Below, in pieces: positions 27,263 to 37,300 of a DNA stretch of 64,000 nt (its first letter is position 1; every line of letters begins with the position of its first letter). Made by a program: the position numbers and the translations under genes. The DNA is from Gammaproteobacteria bacterium. Lineage in GTDB: Bacteria > Pseudomonadota > Gammaproteobacteria > Eutrophobiales > Eutrophobiaceae. Under the pieces are notes generated by a model. That model did not search any database. It was not told the DNA's origin and was given only the letters and a program-made list of their open reading frames with translations. The stretch spans positions 1 to 64,000 of the forward strand of contig JANQNX010000003.1 of assembly GCA_028279365.1 (NCBI GenBank), in the 5' to 3' direction.

Positions 27263-28724
27263 CCTTGATCAATCCAGTTAATTGAGATATCCGCTGCATA
27301 ACAAATTGGCGAGACTCTGTTGCCAGAGCAGGGTTATTATACGCTTTTTGGTAAGCATAAAGCGCATCCTGGTAACGCTTTAATGATTCTAACGAGATCC
27401 CCAGGCCCATCCACCACACTGACTTGGCAGGATTAATCTGCAACAAGTTCCGATATAGTCGGGCAGACTCATCATGCTGGTTTAATTTCTGCATGATGGC
27501 AGATAACAGTGCAAAGTATTCAGTATGGTTCGTAATCTCAGGTGTATGGCGAAGCATCACTTGTTTTGCTTCCAATACTTTTTCTTCGCCAAGCAATAAA
27601 CGAGCATAGACTTTTATCCAGTCAGTTTGCTCTGGATTCTGAATCAAGCCTTCATTTAAAATACTGTATGCAAGTTCATTGTGACCTTGTTTTGATAATA
27701 TTAATGCTAATGTTGAACGCGCATTGACGTGTAGAGGGTTCTGATCCAGTACTCGATTTAACTGTTTTAAACTTTTGGTAACATCACCACTTTGATAAGC
27801 CGCATAGGCCGCTTTAAAAAGATTATCAGAATAGGCATCGCTATTTTTATTCACCCAGTTTTTAGTTAATTCGCCTTTAAATACGATCTCCTTTTCAGTT
27901 TGCACCTGATGATCAACCGCTTGCGAAATCACTGCCTGCTCTTGCTGAGGATCGTCTTGCCATGCTGAATGCATTTGCACCACCAGGTTGTGTTTATTGT
28001 TCTGTTGGTTACTGATGCTCTTTCTAATTTGCAAAGACTGCTCTGACTCCAACACCAGTTTAAAACGATTATCTTTATTGATTGAATAACGTACCGCAAC
28101 AATTGGTTCGATGGGTTCAAACTGTTCTAGTGGAAAGCCTAATTCAGCCTGATTTATTTCAACAACCACGCGGCTTGGATTGCTTAAACCATAGACCAGA
28201 TAGTCGATATCTTCCGGCATCTGCATGACTAAACTGATTTCATTATCGTTCCTTTCCAGGTAGATATCTTCAATTCGATTAAGTTTATTGCCTAGTATTG
28301 AATTCGCTTCGACTATCTCTTGCTGAGTTTCGATGAATAAGCTTTCATCCAGTTTCAAATTAGGTATTGGTGTTATGTCCGGTTTTGTTGCGACAAGCTC
28401 TTCGGCATTGTCCTTCACCGGCGTTGAGGCAGTAGCAGTTTGTTGCATTGTTTGACTGATATTTATCTGTTTAATAGTCTCATGGCTGGCAACTCGTGGT
28501 TCTGGTCCGAACTCATAATCCAATAAATGATAAGAGGCTATTCCTACTGCAACCAAAAACAGACTTATGATTAAAACAACATTCAGACTATGGGATTTTT
28601 GACGTGTATTTAATTCAACGTCATAAGCCGAATATAAACCGTTAAGCACAGTATTCTCTTTTTCGTAGAGAAACGCATCGCGCTTCTCCAGATCATTCAA
28701 CATTTTATTGACCAGACTCACCAT
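27249..28724 (-). CDS. mshN: MSHA biogenesis TPR protein MshN
   Basis: 491 residues. The family N-terminus SLVNKMLNDLEKRDA is followed by a membrane helix (about 44-66, VVLIISLFLVAVGIASY), a periplasmic AMIN-like beta region (about 150-260, VVEINQAELGFPLEQ) and C-terminal TPR repeats (about 300-480, for example AAYAAYQSGDVTKSLKQLNR and AYSILNEGLIQNPEQ). MshN is thought to help connect the secretin and inner-membrane parts. It starts one base into the mshM stop (TAATG) and overlaps mshE by 14 nt. Confidence 0.88.
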   Translation of the reverse strand: MVSLVNKMLNDLEKRDAFLYEKENTVLNGLYSAYDVELNTRQKSHSLNVVLIISLFLVAVGIASYHLLDYEFGPEPRVASHETIKQINISQTMQQTATASTPVKDNAEELVATKPDITPIPNLKLDESLFIETQQEIVEANSILGNKLNRIEDIYLERNDNEISLVMQMPEDIDYLVYGLSNPSRVVVEINQAELGFPLEQFEPIEPIVAVRYSINKDNRFKLVLESEQSLQIRKSISNQQNNKHNLVVQMHSAWQDDPQQEQAVISQAVDHQVQTEKEIVFKGELTKNWVNKNSDAYSDNLFKAAYAAYQSGDVTKSLKQLNRVLDQNPLHVNARSTLALILSKQGHNELAYSILNEGLIQNPEQTDWIKVYARLLLGEEKVLEAKQVMLRHTPEITNHTEYFALLSAIMQKLNQHDESARLYRNLLQINPAKSVWWMGLGISLESLKRYQDALYAYQKAYNNPALATESRQFVMQRISQLTGLIKDESS

Positions 28725-29599
28725 TAGCTCCCAATCGACCAGCGCATGAATTCAGGTACCAGTGAAGATAGCCATGATTGCCGTTTGGATCTCGTATGCT
28801 CCATATCCTCGGCTGCCAGTTTGATATGTTTGTGCGTGACTTTGTCTCTACCCTCGCCGTAAGCGCTGATTAATGCCTTATGGCATAAAATATTGATCAA
28901 ACGCGGAATACCGTTACTATTTCGATAGATTGATTCATAAGCACGACGTGTAAATATAGTGCTACTATGACATCCCGCAATCTGTAAGCGGTGACGAATA
29001 TAGGCTTGCATCGCCAGCTTGTTTAATGGCAATAACTGATAAGAAAAGGTAATCCGCTGTTTTAATTGTCTGACTGATGGCAAATCCAGCAATGCATCCA
29101 GTTCCGGCTGACCAAACAAAACAACCTGAATCAGTTTGCGTTTTTCCGTTTCAAGGTTAGTGAGTAAGCGCAATGATTCCAATGTCTGAACTGGCATTGC
29201 CTGCACTTCATCAAGACATACGACAACACGTTTACCTTTTCGATGACTATCCAGTAAAGCCAGCGTAATCATCTTCATTAACACATGCTGGGAGATAGAA
29301 TCTTTGTATTTAATGCCCAGTGCATCAGCAATCGCAAATAAAAGACTGTCCGGTTTAATATAGGGGTTATGTATATATGCAGTAACGAATTCTTTGTTGA
29401 TTGCCTTCATCAACGTCCGGCACAGTATCGTTTTACCAACCCCGACTTCTCCAATGACCTTGACAAACCCTTCTCCACTTCTTAGTGCAACCGTTAATAC
29501 GTTTAACGCATCCTGATAACCAGCACGATTCATAAAGAAACTGGTATCAGGTGTAATACTGAAAGGCAGCTCAGTTAGGCTAAAATGTTTTAGATACAT
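28724..29599 (-). CDS. mshM: MSHA biogenesis ATPase MshM (ExeA-like)
   Basis: 291-residue AAA ATPase. Begins MYLKHFSLTELPFSITPDTS, as in ExeA/GspA and MshM, with Walker A GEVGVGKTILCRTL (about 50-63), Walker B VVVCLDEVQAM (about 125-135), sensor segment VVLFGQPELDALL and the C-terminal lid GIPRLINILCHKAL. ExeA-type proteins remodel peptidoglycan binding of secretins to help insert them, so MshM is likely to assist MshL. It lies 13 nt after mshL. Confidence 0.9.
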   Translation of the reverse strand: MYLKHFSLTELPFSITPDTSFFMNRAGYQDALNVLTVALRSGEGFVKVIGEVGVGKTILCRTLMKAINKEFVTAYIHNPYIKPDSLLFAIADALGIKYKDSISQHVLMKMITLALLDSHRKGKRVVVCLDEVQAMPVQTLESLRLLTNLETEKRKLIQVVLFGQPELDALLDLPSVRQLKQRITFSYQLLPLNKLAMQAYIRHRLQIAGCHSSTIFTRRAYESIYRNSNGIPRLINILCHKALISAYGEGRDKVTHKHIKLAAEDMEHTRSKRQSWLSSLVPEFMRWSIGS

Positions 29600-29612
29600 A
29601 ATATTTTCTCAA

Positions 29613-31367
29613 CTAGATATTATCGTTTGCGAACAAATCATCCAGAAACGTATCCGGCGGTGGTTCGTTCATCACACCCCTGATCTCTTTCAAACTCTTT
29701 CTGCTTTTGATTAATTCATCATTCCAATCATCAATGCCACCTACCACGACAGGTTTCAGCAGAATAACTAATTCACTTTTCACCGATGCCTGACGTTTAT
29801 GATTGAAAAGATTACCGACTCCAGGCAAGTCACCTAGAAACGGTGTCTTGGCATCCTGATCATTGATGGTTTCCTGCATTAATCCACCAATAACAATGAC
29901 TTGTCCACTTTTCGCCCTAACGATACTGTCAGATTCCCTGACTGTACTTAGCGCCAGTGGTAATTGTTGAGTAACATTTCCGACCGTGACTGTCTTTTGT
30001 TGGTCAACGACTTCACTAATAGAAGGGTGTACATGTAGAGTAACATCACCCTTTTGGCTGATTTGTGGTGTTACATCCAAAGCAATACCTGAAAAGAAGG
30101 GGGTTAAAGTAATATCTGGATTTATTGTTGCATTGTTAGCAGAGATTGTATTAACTGCTGAGACATCTGTGACAAAAAATTCATCAGTACCGACTTTAAT
30201 CACTGCCTTTTGATTGTTCATAGTTGAGACCCTGGGACTGGATAACACTTGAACATTACCCTGAGTTTTAAGCAGTTCAATAAATGCGGTAAAGTCACCG
30301 AGATTTAAAGCCAACGAAAACACGCCACCGAATGCTGCTGCAGTAGCTCCGGATATAGCTGAAAAGTTAGCGGGATCCAAATTACCTGCATTACCTGCTG
30401 TACCACTAAAGCCGCTCTCACCAATCAATATTGAGCCACCCCCAACATTTGAAGCAGTAATTGAATTATCACCCGGAGTCAATAAACTGCTCCAATTAAT
30501 ACCTGACTGAAAATTTTCATCCAGACGTACTTCAATAAATTTTGCTTCCAATACTACCTGACGTTGGACTATGAGTTGAGTTGCCTGAAGATAAGCTTCA
30601 ACCTCACGCAACTCATTAGGTAACGCGCGGACCACGACAACTCCTGATTGCGGATTGACAACAACACTGCGACCATCTCCCGTACCCACTATTGCCTGGA
30701 CGGAATCCTGCAGTTCTAACCAAAATGAATTTAATGTCTGACTAGTTTGAATGTTAGTACCTTGTAAAGACGAAACTGATGGGTTTGTTGCATTATTATT
30801 GACGTTACCTGATGTACCGCCACTTTGTGTCAATGAACCAGAACTCACGGAAGTTTGAGAGTTTCCAGAACGCTCAATATTTAGATAATTAATCTGGTAA
30901 ATCCTGGCACGTAATCGACCCGGCAAAACCTGGAAACCATATGCCGTGCTAATAAATTCATAACCATAGACATCCCGAGCAGCTTCCAAAACATCAGGTA
31001 TTGTCACATTGCGAAGATTTAATGTGATCGAACCTGTGACTTCAGGGTGAATCACCATATTGTAATCTGTACCATCAACCAAGCTAAGAAAAAACTGATC
31101 GGCTGGAACTGCATTCACCGATATATCAAACCGCTCTTCATCCTCAATTGTAGGCACAGTCGCGGTGTCAAGATTGATTGTCGGAATTAGTGAATCAGCC
31201 ACGTTGTCAGGAACCGAAGCCTGATTGGCATTATTACTAACCGAGTTATTAACTACTCCCTCGGCGGCATCAACGACAGATTGCCTGACCGTTTGATCCT
31301 GACAGGCAAGCAATGTCAGAAATATTAATGACAGGGTAGTTTTTTTGAACAGTATTATATTATTCAT
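29613..31367 (-). CDS. mshL: MSHA outer-membrane secretin MshL
   Basis: 584-residue secretin forming the outer-membrane channel of the pilus. A lipoprotein signal (LIFLTLLACQDQ; lipobox LLAC, Cys22) is present. An STN/secretin short domain lies at about 78-140 (FDISVNAVPADQFF, GSITLNLRNVTI), an N1-type domain at 220-270, and the secretin domain at 285-565 with ALPNELREVEAYL, VLSSPRVSTMNNQKAVIKVG, VTLHVHPSISEV and VIVIGGLMQE. It overlaps mshK by ATGA. Confidence 0.95.
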   Translation of the reverse strand: MNNIILFKKTTLSLIFLTLLACQDQTVRQSVVDAAEGVVNNSVSNNANQASVPDNVADSLIPTINLDTATVPTIEDEERFDISVNAVPADQFFLSLVDGTDYNMVIHPEVTGSITLNLRNVTIPDVLEAARDVYGYEFISTAYGFQVLPGRLRARIYQINYLNIERSGNSQTSVSSGSLTQSGGTSGNVNNNATNPSVSSLQGTNIQTSQTLNSFWLELQDSVQAIVGTGDGRSVVVNPQSGVVVVRALPNELREVEAYLQATQLIVQRQVVLEAKFIEVRLDENFQSGINWSSLLTPGDNSITASNVGGGSILIGESGFSGTAGNAGNLDPANFSAISGATAAAFGGVFSLALNLGDFTAFIELLKTQGNVQVLSSPRVSTMNNQKAVIKVGTDEFFVTDVSAVNTISANNATINPDITLTPFFSGIALDVTPQISQKGDVTLHVHPSISEVVDQQKTVTVGNVTQQLPLALSTVRESDSIVRAKSGQVIVIGGLMQETINDQDAKTPFLGDLPGVGNLFNHKRQASVKSELVILLKPVVVGGIDDWNDELIKSRKSLKEIRGVMNEPPPDTFLDDLFANDNI

Positions 31368-31747
31368 GGTGTGTTATCCCTGGAATCGTTTAGGGAGTGG
31401 TACTCTTTAACAATCTGAGTATTAAAAAGTCTGACAATCAATTGTTTTTCTTCATATTCGATAATGACCGAATGCGGTTTAATTTCGATAAGTTTGGCCG
31501 GACCAATAGCATCACCCTCTCTTGCCAACTTTCCATTAAGAATGACGCTTTTATCAGAGTCAGAAATTCGAATAGCCGATAAGGTCCAGCTAAGCTGATC
31601 TTTGACAATGACATCCTCAACAAACACAGGCTCAAACTTTTGCTCCTGATAACTTGCCGGACGAGTCGGGTCAGGCAAATTGGTATTTGCGAATGATATA
31701 GAAGGGGTGATCAAAACAAGAAAAGCAAGCGTTGTCGTCAGGTTCAT
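31364..31747 (-). CDS. mshK: MSHA biogenesis protein MshK (PilP-like)
   Basis: 127 residues with a signal peptide (LAFLVLITPSISFA) and a short beta domain starting DPTRPA, then LSAIRISDSDKSVILNGKL and EGDAIG...KLIEIKPHSVIIEYE, typical of MshK/PilP/GspC-like proteins that link the inner-membrane complex to the secretin. Position between mshJ and mshL agrees. It lies 4 nt after mshJ. Confidence 0.87.
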   Translation of the reverse strand: MNLTTTLAFLVLITPSISFANTNLPDPTRPASYQEQKFEPVFVEDVIVKDQLSWTLSAIRISDSDKSVILNGKLAREGDAIGPAKLIEIKPHSVIIEYEEKQLIVRLFNTQIVKEYHSLNDSRDNTP

Positions 31748-31751
31748 TTGC

Positions 31752-32453
31752 TCACACCCCTATCCATTTTTCATCCAGACTCAGGGTGAAAATCTCAATC
31801 GCGATATTGGAAACCGGATAGTCCTGTACGGAGAGACTAAAGTTATCCCAGAAAAAACCCCATTCCAATTGCTCAAGATTTTTTAGATATTCCAATGTCG
31901 TAAAATAATCACCTTCGATCTCAATACGGATACCATGCCGATACGCATTATCGATATTCTCTGCGGTAAGCGTTTTATCTGATGCGTCGACGACATCAAC
32001 CAACTCATCCGAGTCGCCTTCAGCTTTGGCAACGATAGGCTTTACACCCAGGCTTTTTAGATTGCGTAAGGTAATACCATCAGTTTTGTATAGCACCGTT
32101 TCCAGCACCTTTGGCATGTCGCCAGGCGTCACCAGGTTTTGCGTTGATGATTCCAGGTTTGCCTGCACATCGATCAGTTTTGAACGTAACGATTGTAATG
32201 TTGCTAAATTATCTGCGTCCGGATCGTTGCTGTTTGTTTTCATCAATTCCTGAAACTGTGTTACCAGTGTCAGACGTTCTGCATTTTTCTGATTCAGGTT
32301 TGCAATAAGTTGCTTTTGCTCGACTTCCAACGGTGACATCAAGTACCTATCCCAGATAGTAAATATCACAAACACTATGCCGATAAACACAATCGCCCTC
32401 TCTCGCACGCTCAAGCTGTTGATTTTTTCGGCCAGTTTTTTTAATTGTTCCAT
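31752..32453 (-). CDS. mshJ: MSHA biogenesis protein MshJ (PilO-like)
   Basis: 233 residues: cytoplasmic start MEQLKKLAEKINSLSVRERA, one membrane helix (about 22-40, IVFIGIVFVIFTIWDRYLM), coiled coil (about 45-110) and a ferredoxin-like periplasmic domain with IRIEIEGDYFTTLEYLKNLE and WGFFWDNFSL, as in PilO/GspM. I start it at ATG 32453, 4 nt after the previous gene; the longer frame reaching 32510 would overlap that gene and lacks family support. Confidence 0.88.
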   Translation of the reverse strand: MEQLKKLAEKINSLSVRERAIVFIGIVFVIFTIWDRYLMSPLEVEQKQLIANLNQKNAERLTLVTQFQELMKTNSNDPDADNLATLQSLRSKLIDVQANLESSTQNLVTPGDMPKVLETVLYKTDGITLRNLKSLGVKPIVAKAEGDSDELVDVVDASDKTLTAENIDNAYRHGIRIEIEGDYFTTLEYLKNLEQLEWGFFWDNFSLSVQDYPVSNIAIEIFTLSLDEKWIGV

Positions 32454-32457
32454 AAGA

Positions 32458-33051
32458 CTAATTGGTACTGATATAAAAGTTAATCTGGGACTCAGCGTCT
32501 TCCGTTTCAACTCGCGCTATTTCCATGGTGTTAAAAGACGAACCATCAAGACTCTCTTCATCAGCCAACTGCTGTATGTAAAGCGGCACCAGTTCTGACG
32601 AAAGCGTTTTACCTTTTAACCCTAATGCGGCTCCACCCTGGCTAATACTAATATCAGTCAGCCATGTGCCGGATACATGGCCTCTGGCAAACGACTCAAG
32701 CAAAGCAGAAAACCCGTTTGCATTACCAAAATTCCGGCTTGAAAGTATTGAAGAAATGCGTTCACGTTTATTCAGTTGTTCAGTCAGTTTTTGAATTTCA
32801 TTTTCCAGCAGTTTACTTTTGCCTTTGTTTTGTTTGGCTTTTAATTGCGCAATCTGCGTTGCCAATTGATTTATCTCATTATCAATCTTGCCCAGCTGCA
32901 TACTGTACGGAGATATTTGTGACAACTGATAAAAATAGATACCACTAAACATCACCAGAAAAAATACACCGACCTGAAGCATGGTTACGGCAGAAAAGAC
33001 GACCTTTTGTTTTTTCAACATCGGCTGATAAAGGTTTATCTGCTGCTTCAT
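32458..33051 (-). CDS. PilN-like MSHA assembly protein (MshI2)
   Basis: 197 residues, beginning MKQQINLYQPMLKKQKVVFS, the PilN-like INLY motif that docks onto the PilM-like protein. A membrane helix lies at about 21-43, then a coiled coil rich in Gln/Lys (about 55-100) and a PilN-type periplasmic domain. ATG at 33051 overlaps the mshI stop (ATGA), choosing it over the upstream frame. Called MshI2 in some annotations. Confidence 0.85.
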   Translation of the reverse strand: MKQQINLYQPMLKKQKVVFSAVTMLQVGVFFLVMFSGIYFYQLSQISPYSMQLGKIDNEINQLATQIAQLKAKQNKGKSKLLENEIQKLTEQLNKRERISSILSSRNFGNANGFSALLESFARGHVSGTWLTDISISQGGAALGLKGKTLSSELVPLYIQQLADEESLDGSSFNTMEIARVETEDAESQINFYISTN

Positions 33052-34007
33052 AACGCAACTGCCTCCTCTCTCAACGCTGTCCCAATGGCCAGTAAACAAC
33101 GCGACTGGACGTCGTTAGGAATCACTTCAGGCACATCTATGATTTCATTCACATCCAATATGCGAGTCGAAATTTGTAATTGTTCATTGAGGTACTCGAC
33201 TAGGCCAGGCATCTCTTTACCGATTGGGGAAATGACCAGTGCGGTAGGCTGTGGCTGTGAGAAATGACTCTCGTAGTAATCCATTGAGCGTTGCACCTCA
33301 ATCACGATAGTATCCAGCCACCTCTGACAATCTTCATCATCCATAACGCTAAGAATTGATTCCGGTAATGATGCGATGCCGACATTGATACTGCGTGAAA
33401 GATAGAGTTCAGACTGTTTGGTAATGGTAATCAAACCCTGATGCTGGCCAACATAAACTAACGCGACGCCACCGACATCCTCAGGCAACATGGCAGCAAT
33501 GTTTCTTAATGCGAGTTCCGGGATATCGACAATATTGAGATTCAAACCCGCGTTGTTAAGCTGATCGACCACTTGCCTAACGCGTGCAGCTTTTGCGACC
33601 ACCGCATAGACCATTTTGTCCCGGTTTGATTTTTTACCCGTTGGTACTTCAAACACATCCACAACGGCATCTTCAATATTGAAATCAATCAGGTCTTTCA
33701 CGCGCCAACGAATCGCCGCGCGAACTTCGTCAGCAGGAACATCAGGCGCTTCCACCATGATCAGGTTGTAGTCACCTAACTCAAGTGTGCTCAAACAGGC
33801 ATAGTCATCCAATTGATGTTGTTTATTTAAGCGGACGATCTCGGCATCACGAATAGAGATGTTTTCTATCTGCTGACATTCACAGACTTCTAACGCAGGC
33901 GGTAAGGATTTTTCGCGGCGGATTCGGGCTACAGCAATCGCATCATCTTCAGTGCAGACTGCGACTATTGCATCTTTCTTAATCTTTTTTTTGAAAAAGT
34001 TCAGCAA
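33048..34007 (-). CDS. mshI: MSHA biogenesis protein MshI (PilM-like)
   Basis: 319-residue actin-like protein: IRWRVKDLIDFNIEDAVVDV, AALVYVGQHQG-type nucleotide-binding turn (GGVALVYVGQHQGLITI) and IVIEVQRSMDYYESHFSQP are shared with PilM/MshI. It should form the cytoplasmic platform with the PilN-like protein. The only suitable start is TTG at 34005-34007, with AGGGG seven bases upstream as ribosome-binding site. It is first of the assembly gene run, 330 bp after mshQ. Confidence 0.87.
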   Translation of the reverse strand: MLNFFKKKIKKDAIVAVCTEDDAIAVARIRREKSLPPALEVCECQQIENISIRDAEIVRLNKQHQLDDYACLSTLELGDYNLIMVEAPDVPADEVRAAIRWRVKDLIDFNIEDAVVDVFEVPTGKKSNRDKMVYAVVAKAARVRQVVDQLNNAGLNLNIVDIPELALRNIAAMLPEDVGGVALVYVGQHQGLITITKQSELYLSRSINVGIASLPESILSVMDDEDCQRWLDTIVIEVQRSMDYYESHFSQPQPTALVISPIGKEMPGLVEYLNEQLQISTRILDVNEIIDVPEVIPNDVQSRCLLAIGTALREEAVAL

Positions 34008-34337
34008 GCTATTACCCCTATTGAAATTTTAGTTGTCTATCACTCCTAAAATTTTGTCGCTAAAAAAAGACGATATTACGCCTATATTTTAATATTACAC
34101 TGGAGTTTTTCACTGTAAGTTATTAATGTCAAATAGTTTTATTAGATTTTATCTATATAAAACAGACATTTTTGCATGCCAGCCATTTAACATCGAAATT
34201 AAAAAGATAGTAGAAATGAAACAAAGGTCATCAATCAAGACCGGAAAGTGGTTTGTATTTGGACTTCCAGACCGGCCCGGCAGCGTTAACCTATTGTTTT
34301 TAATTGAATTAAAATAAGTCTGTAGGTGCTTACTTAG
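34008..34337. other. Gap between mshQ and mshI
   Basis: 330 AT-rich bases without a gene I can support. The minus strand has a TTGACA box (34127-34132) that could belong to a promoter for mshI, but no good -10 box is correctly spaced. A perfect AT-only inverted repeat TTTTAATT-G-AATTAAAA lies at 34298-34314, about 24 nt downstream of the mshQ stop; it has no GC stem and is not a convincing terminator. A plus-strand frame of 63 codons (34126-34317) has no family resemblance. Confidence 0.5.
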
Positions 34338-37300
34338 TTACCATGGCTCACGTATATAGATAATTTCATCCGGTCCGGAGAAGATGCCCCAAGTAACCCG
34401 GCTGCTTGGATCATCATCATAAGGACCGTCACCCATCATATCGGCATCGTCCCAATCATATCGCAACCAGTCTTGGGCACTGATATTCAGTGTGACATCC
34501 ACGCTACCAACCTCAGTTAAGCTATTAGAAATAAGTAGTGGATTTGCATCATTATCGACACCATTTACCAATGTACCACTGTCACTAGCAACCAGGTTCG
34601 CACCATTTGTGACACCATTTTCATTACTAAAACTGATATTTGCTGAGTCATATGTTGTGCAGGTATCTGCGGTATTGATGATAAATCCACCCGTCGTAAA
34701 ATACTCTGCCCTGATCGGGATTTCTACGGGTAAGAGCTCAGAACCAAATCCATTACTCAGCACCATCCTTCCCCAACGTAGTTCAGTTCCCTGAATCATA
34801 ACGTAAGTGAAACCATTACAAGTCCCATCATTCGTACTGTCATAACATACCGGATTCATCGCAGTATGGTCAGTATCCTGGAACCCGGCCGCCTGGAATG
34901 TTGCATCAACATCCGCGTTGAAAGCCGCTTCCTCTAAACCCTTTTGATACATGAACGCATCTGCAGACGTCCCAGCATCTAATGCAAGCGTACCGATACC
35001 ATCAAAATCTGTTTCCCCTGCTAACGTCACAGCACCCGCTATCGTAGAGAAAAAAGTGGCATTAGGGGCAACAGCAGAACCGTCAATATAACTCCTCGGC
35101 AATGTACTTGAGGTTAATTTCCAGAAACTGCCACCATAATTATTAGTAGTTATGCCGTTACTGTTTAATGCTTCTATTTGCAAAACTGGTGCAACACCAT
35201 AATAAAAAGGCTGATCGATATAAGTAAAACCAGAACAACTATCAGCAAACGCTGGAGTATTTTGCATCGTGACATTAAACCGATCTGGATAAAAACGGCC
35301 TATGTTGGCGCTCGTCGATGCCGCAATCGTTTCTCCGAGATAAGCAGGAGGCGTTGCAGTAATTGTAAATACACCCACTTCGGATATAGCCTGGTTAGCT
35401 TCGGTATGGGCGCCATCAGCAGCAGCAAGAATATCTAAAGAAGACACTGACAGGCTTCCTGTCTGGGAAGTACCTCCAACAGGTGCGATCTTGGAATGAC
35501 TTAAGGCAATACTATTTAATTGAAAATTTGGCGTTGTTGCATTAGTGCCAGAACAAAAATCACTGTCTGTCTCACCTGTTGTTTCCCAAGTCACGCCTCT
35601 AACCGTCAAATTAAAGAAGTTTTCAGTATCAACTGAACCCGCCTTTCTAAATGCGCTACAAGTCCCATCGCCACTGGCGCAATCAGAATTAGTGTCTGTG
35701 CTCTCTACACATAAGCCCGCAGGCCTAACGACAAAACTATTGGAAGCACCGAATACAGTAATAACTGGATCAGGATCGACTGCAGCCAGCGTCTGTCTTG
35801 CAAAAAGCTGAATCTGCCCGGCGTCATTAAAATCGAAGCTAAGTGTCGCGGTGCCCGTTACTCCGAAATCAAGTGTAACGCTATCATAATTACCCGTTAC
35901 AGCATCAACCGTAGCTGCATTATCATTTCCCGGAGTAATATCAAACGTTGATGCAGCTGAATTTTCTATCTGGACCCTCGTCGCTGTTGCTGAGGTTTCG
36001 CAAGTCGTCGGATTATTGCATTTATATGCCATATCAATTGCTGTTGAGCCTGTAATACGTGTTTCACATGCCATTGTTGTTGAGTTTGTTATTACCGAAC
36101 GTAACTGGATTGTTTGCATGTCGGGATTAATATCTGACTCTTTGCCTGCAATCTGTGTACCGATGCCTTCACCCGTACCATCAGCAAAAAATCGAAATAC
36201 GGCATCAGCAAACTCGATATTGTCATCTTCAAACACACCATCAAGATCAGTTGATGTACCATCTGTCACATCAATATCAATATGCGGAACTGTTGTTGCT
36301 GTTGTTTCAGTTAACCAAAAATCAACAAAGGTCTCTACACCATCAAACGTATATTGGTTCGGTGGGATAAACGTTCCACCGCCAGCTCGTAATGCCCAAC
36401 CATCAGCCGCTGGTGATTCAGAGAGTGTTATTGTCGTCGTATTACTTGGCGCGACTATATTGGCATGATCGCTTGCATCGCCATGCGCAGTGATACGCAC
36501 AGCCAACGCTTCACAGGTTACACCCGGCGTACCTAGAGGATAGCTTATTGCATAATGATCGACTAAAGGTGGAGTGAAAGGCGCAGTGGTTAATGTTAAC
36601 GCATCGATATCTTCCCCACCCGAAGTAAAATTTGATTCTGAAAAATAAATCGATGCGGTACTATTAGCACGATCATAAAGAACAACATCACCGTCAAGTA
36701 CTGCCGTTGTTAATATCGTATTGTTTGCCGCCAAGCTAAATAAAATCAGATCATCATTGTCGTTTAATAGATGTACACCAACGATATCTTCATCGCCGCC
36801 TGCGTTTGGAATTAGATTTCCGGTAGTACTTTCATCGAGAAACATCGTGGCACAAGTATTAGTGATATCCCATTCAACCAGATCATCATCACTAAAATTT
36901 AAAGTACCACCACCACATTGTGGCAAACCGGCAGGGGAGTCTGTAGATAATATGATATTACCGTTATCACGAACATAAACGGCATTGACATCCTCATTCC
37001 CAACAAAGTTACTTTCGTCAAATAGTGTTCCAACAAAACTATAAACACCGGTGGTAGCTGTTGGCGCAACGATAATAATGTCACCATCCGTAATTACGTT
37101 GCCATCAATATTGGCATTCCCGTTAGTAGAGATAGCAAGATTACCCGTATTAAAAACATGAATTGCATCTAAGGTTTCATTATTAGCAAATGTGGCATCA
37201 TCAAAAAACAAAGTCCCAGTATCAGATATCACGTTATATTCGACGGCCTCATCTTGATCGATCGCCTGCCCACCAAGGGTTGAATTATTATTAGTGCTGA

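Noticed and set aside
34126-34317. Plus-strand frame of 63 codons in the mshQ-mshI gap
   Set aside because: No family resemblance, no clear ribosome-binding site, AT-rich intergenic composition.
36016-36468. 150-codon and similar plus-strand frames opposite mshQ
   Set aside because: They mirror the Thr/Ser/Val-rich codons of mshQ on the other strand; mshQ has signal peptide and family motifs, the antisense frames have none.
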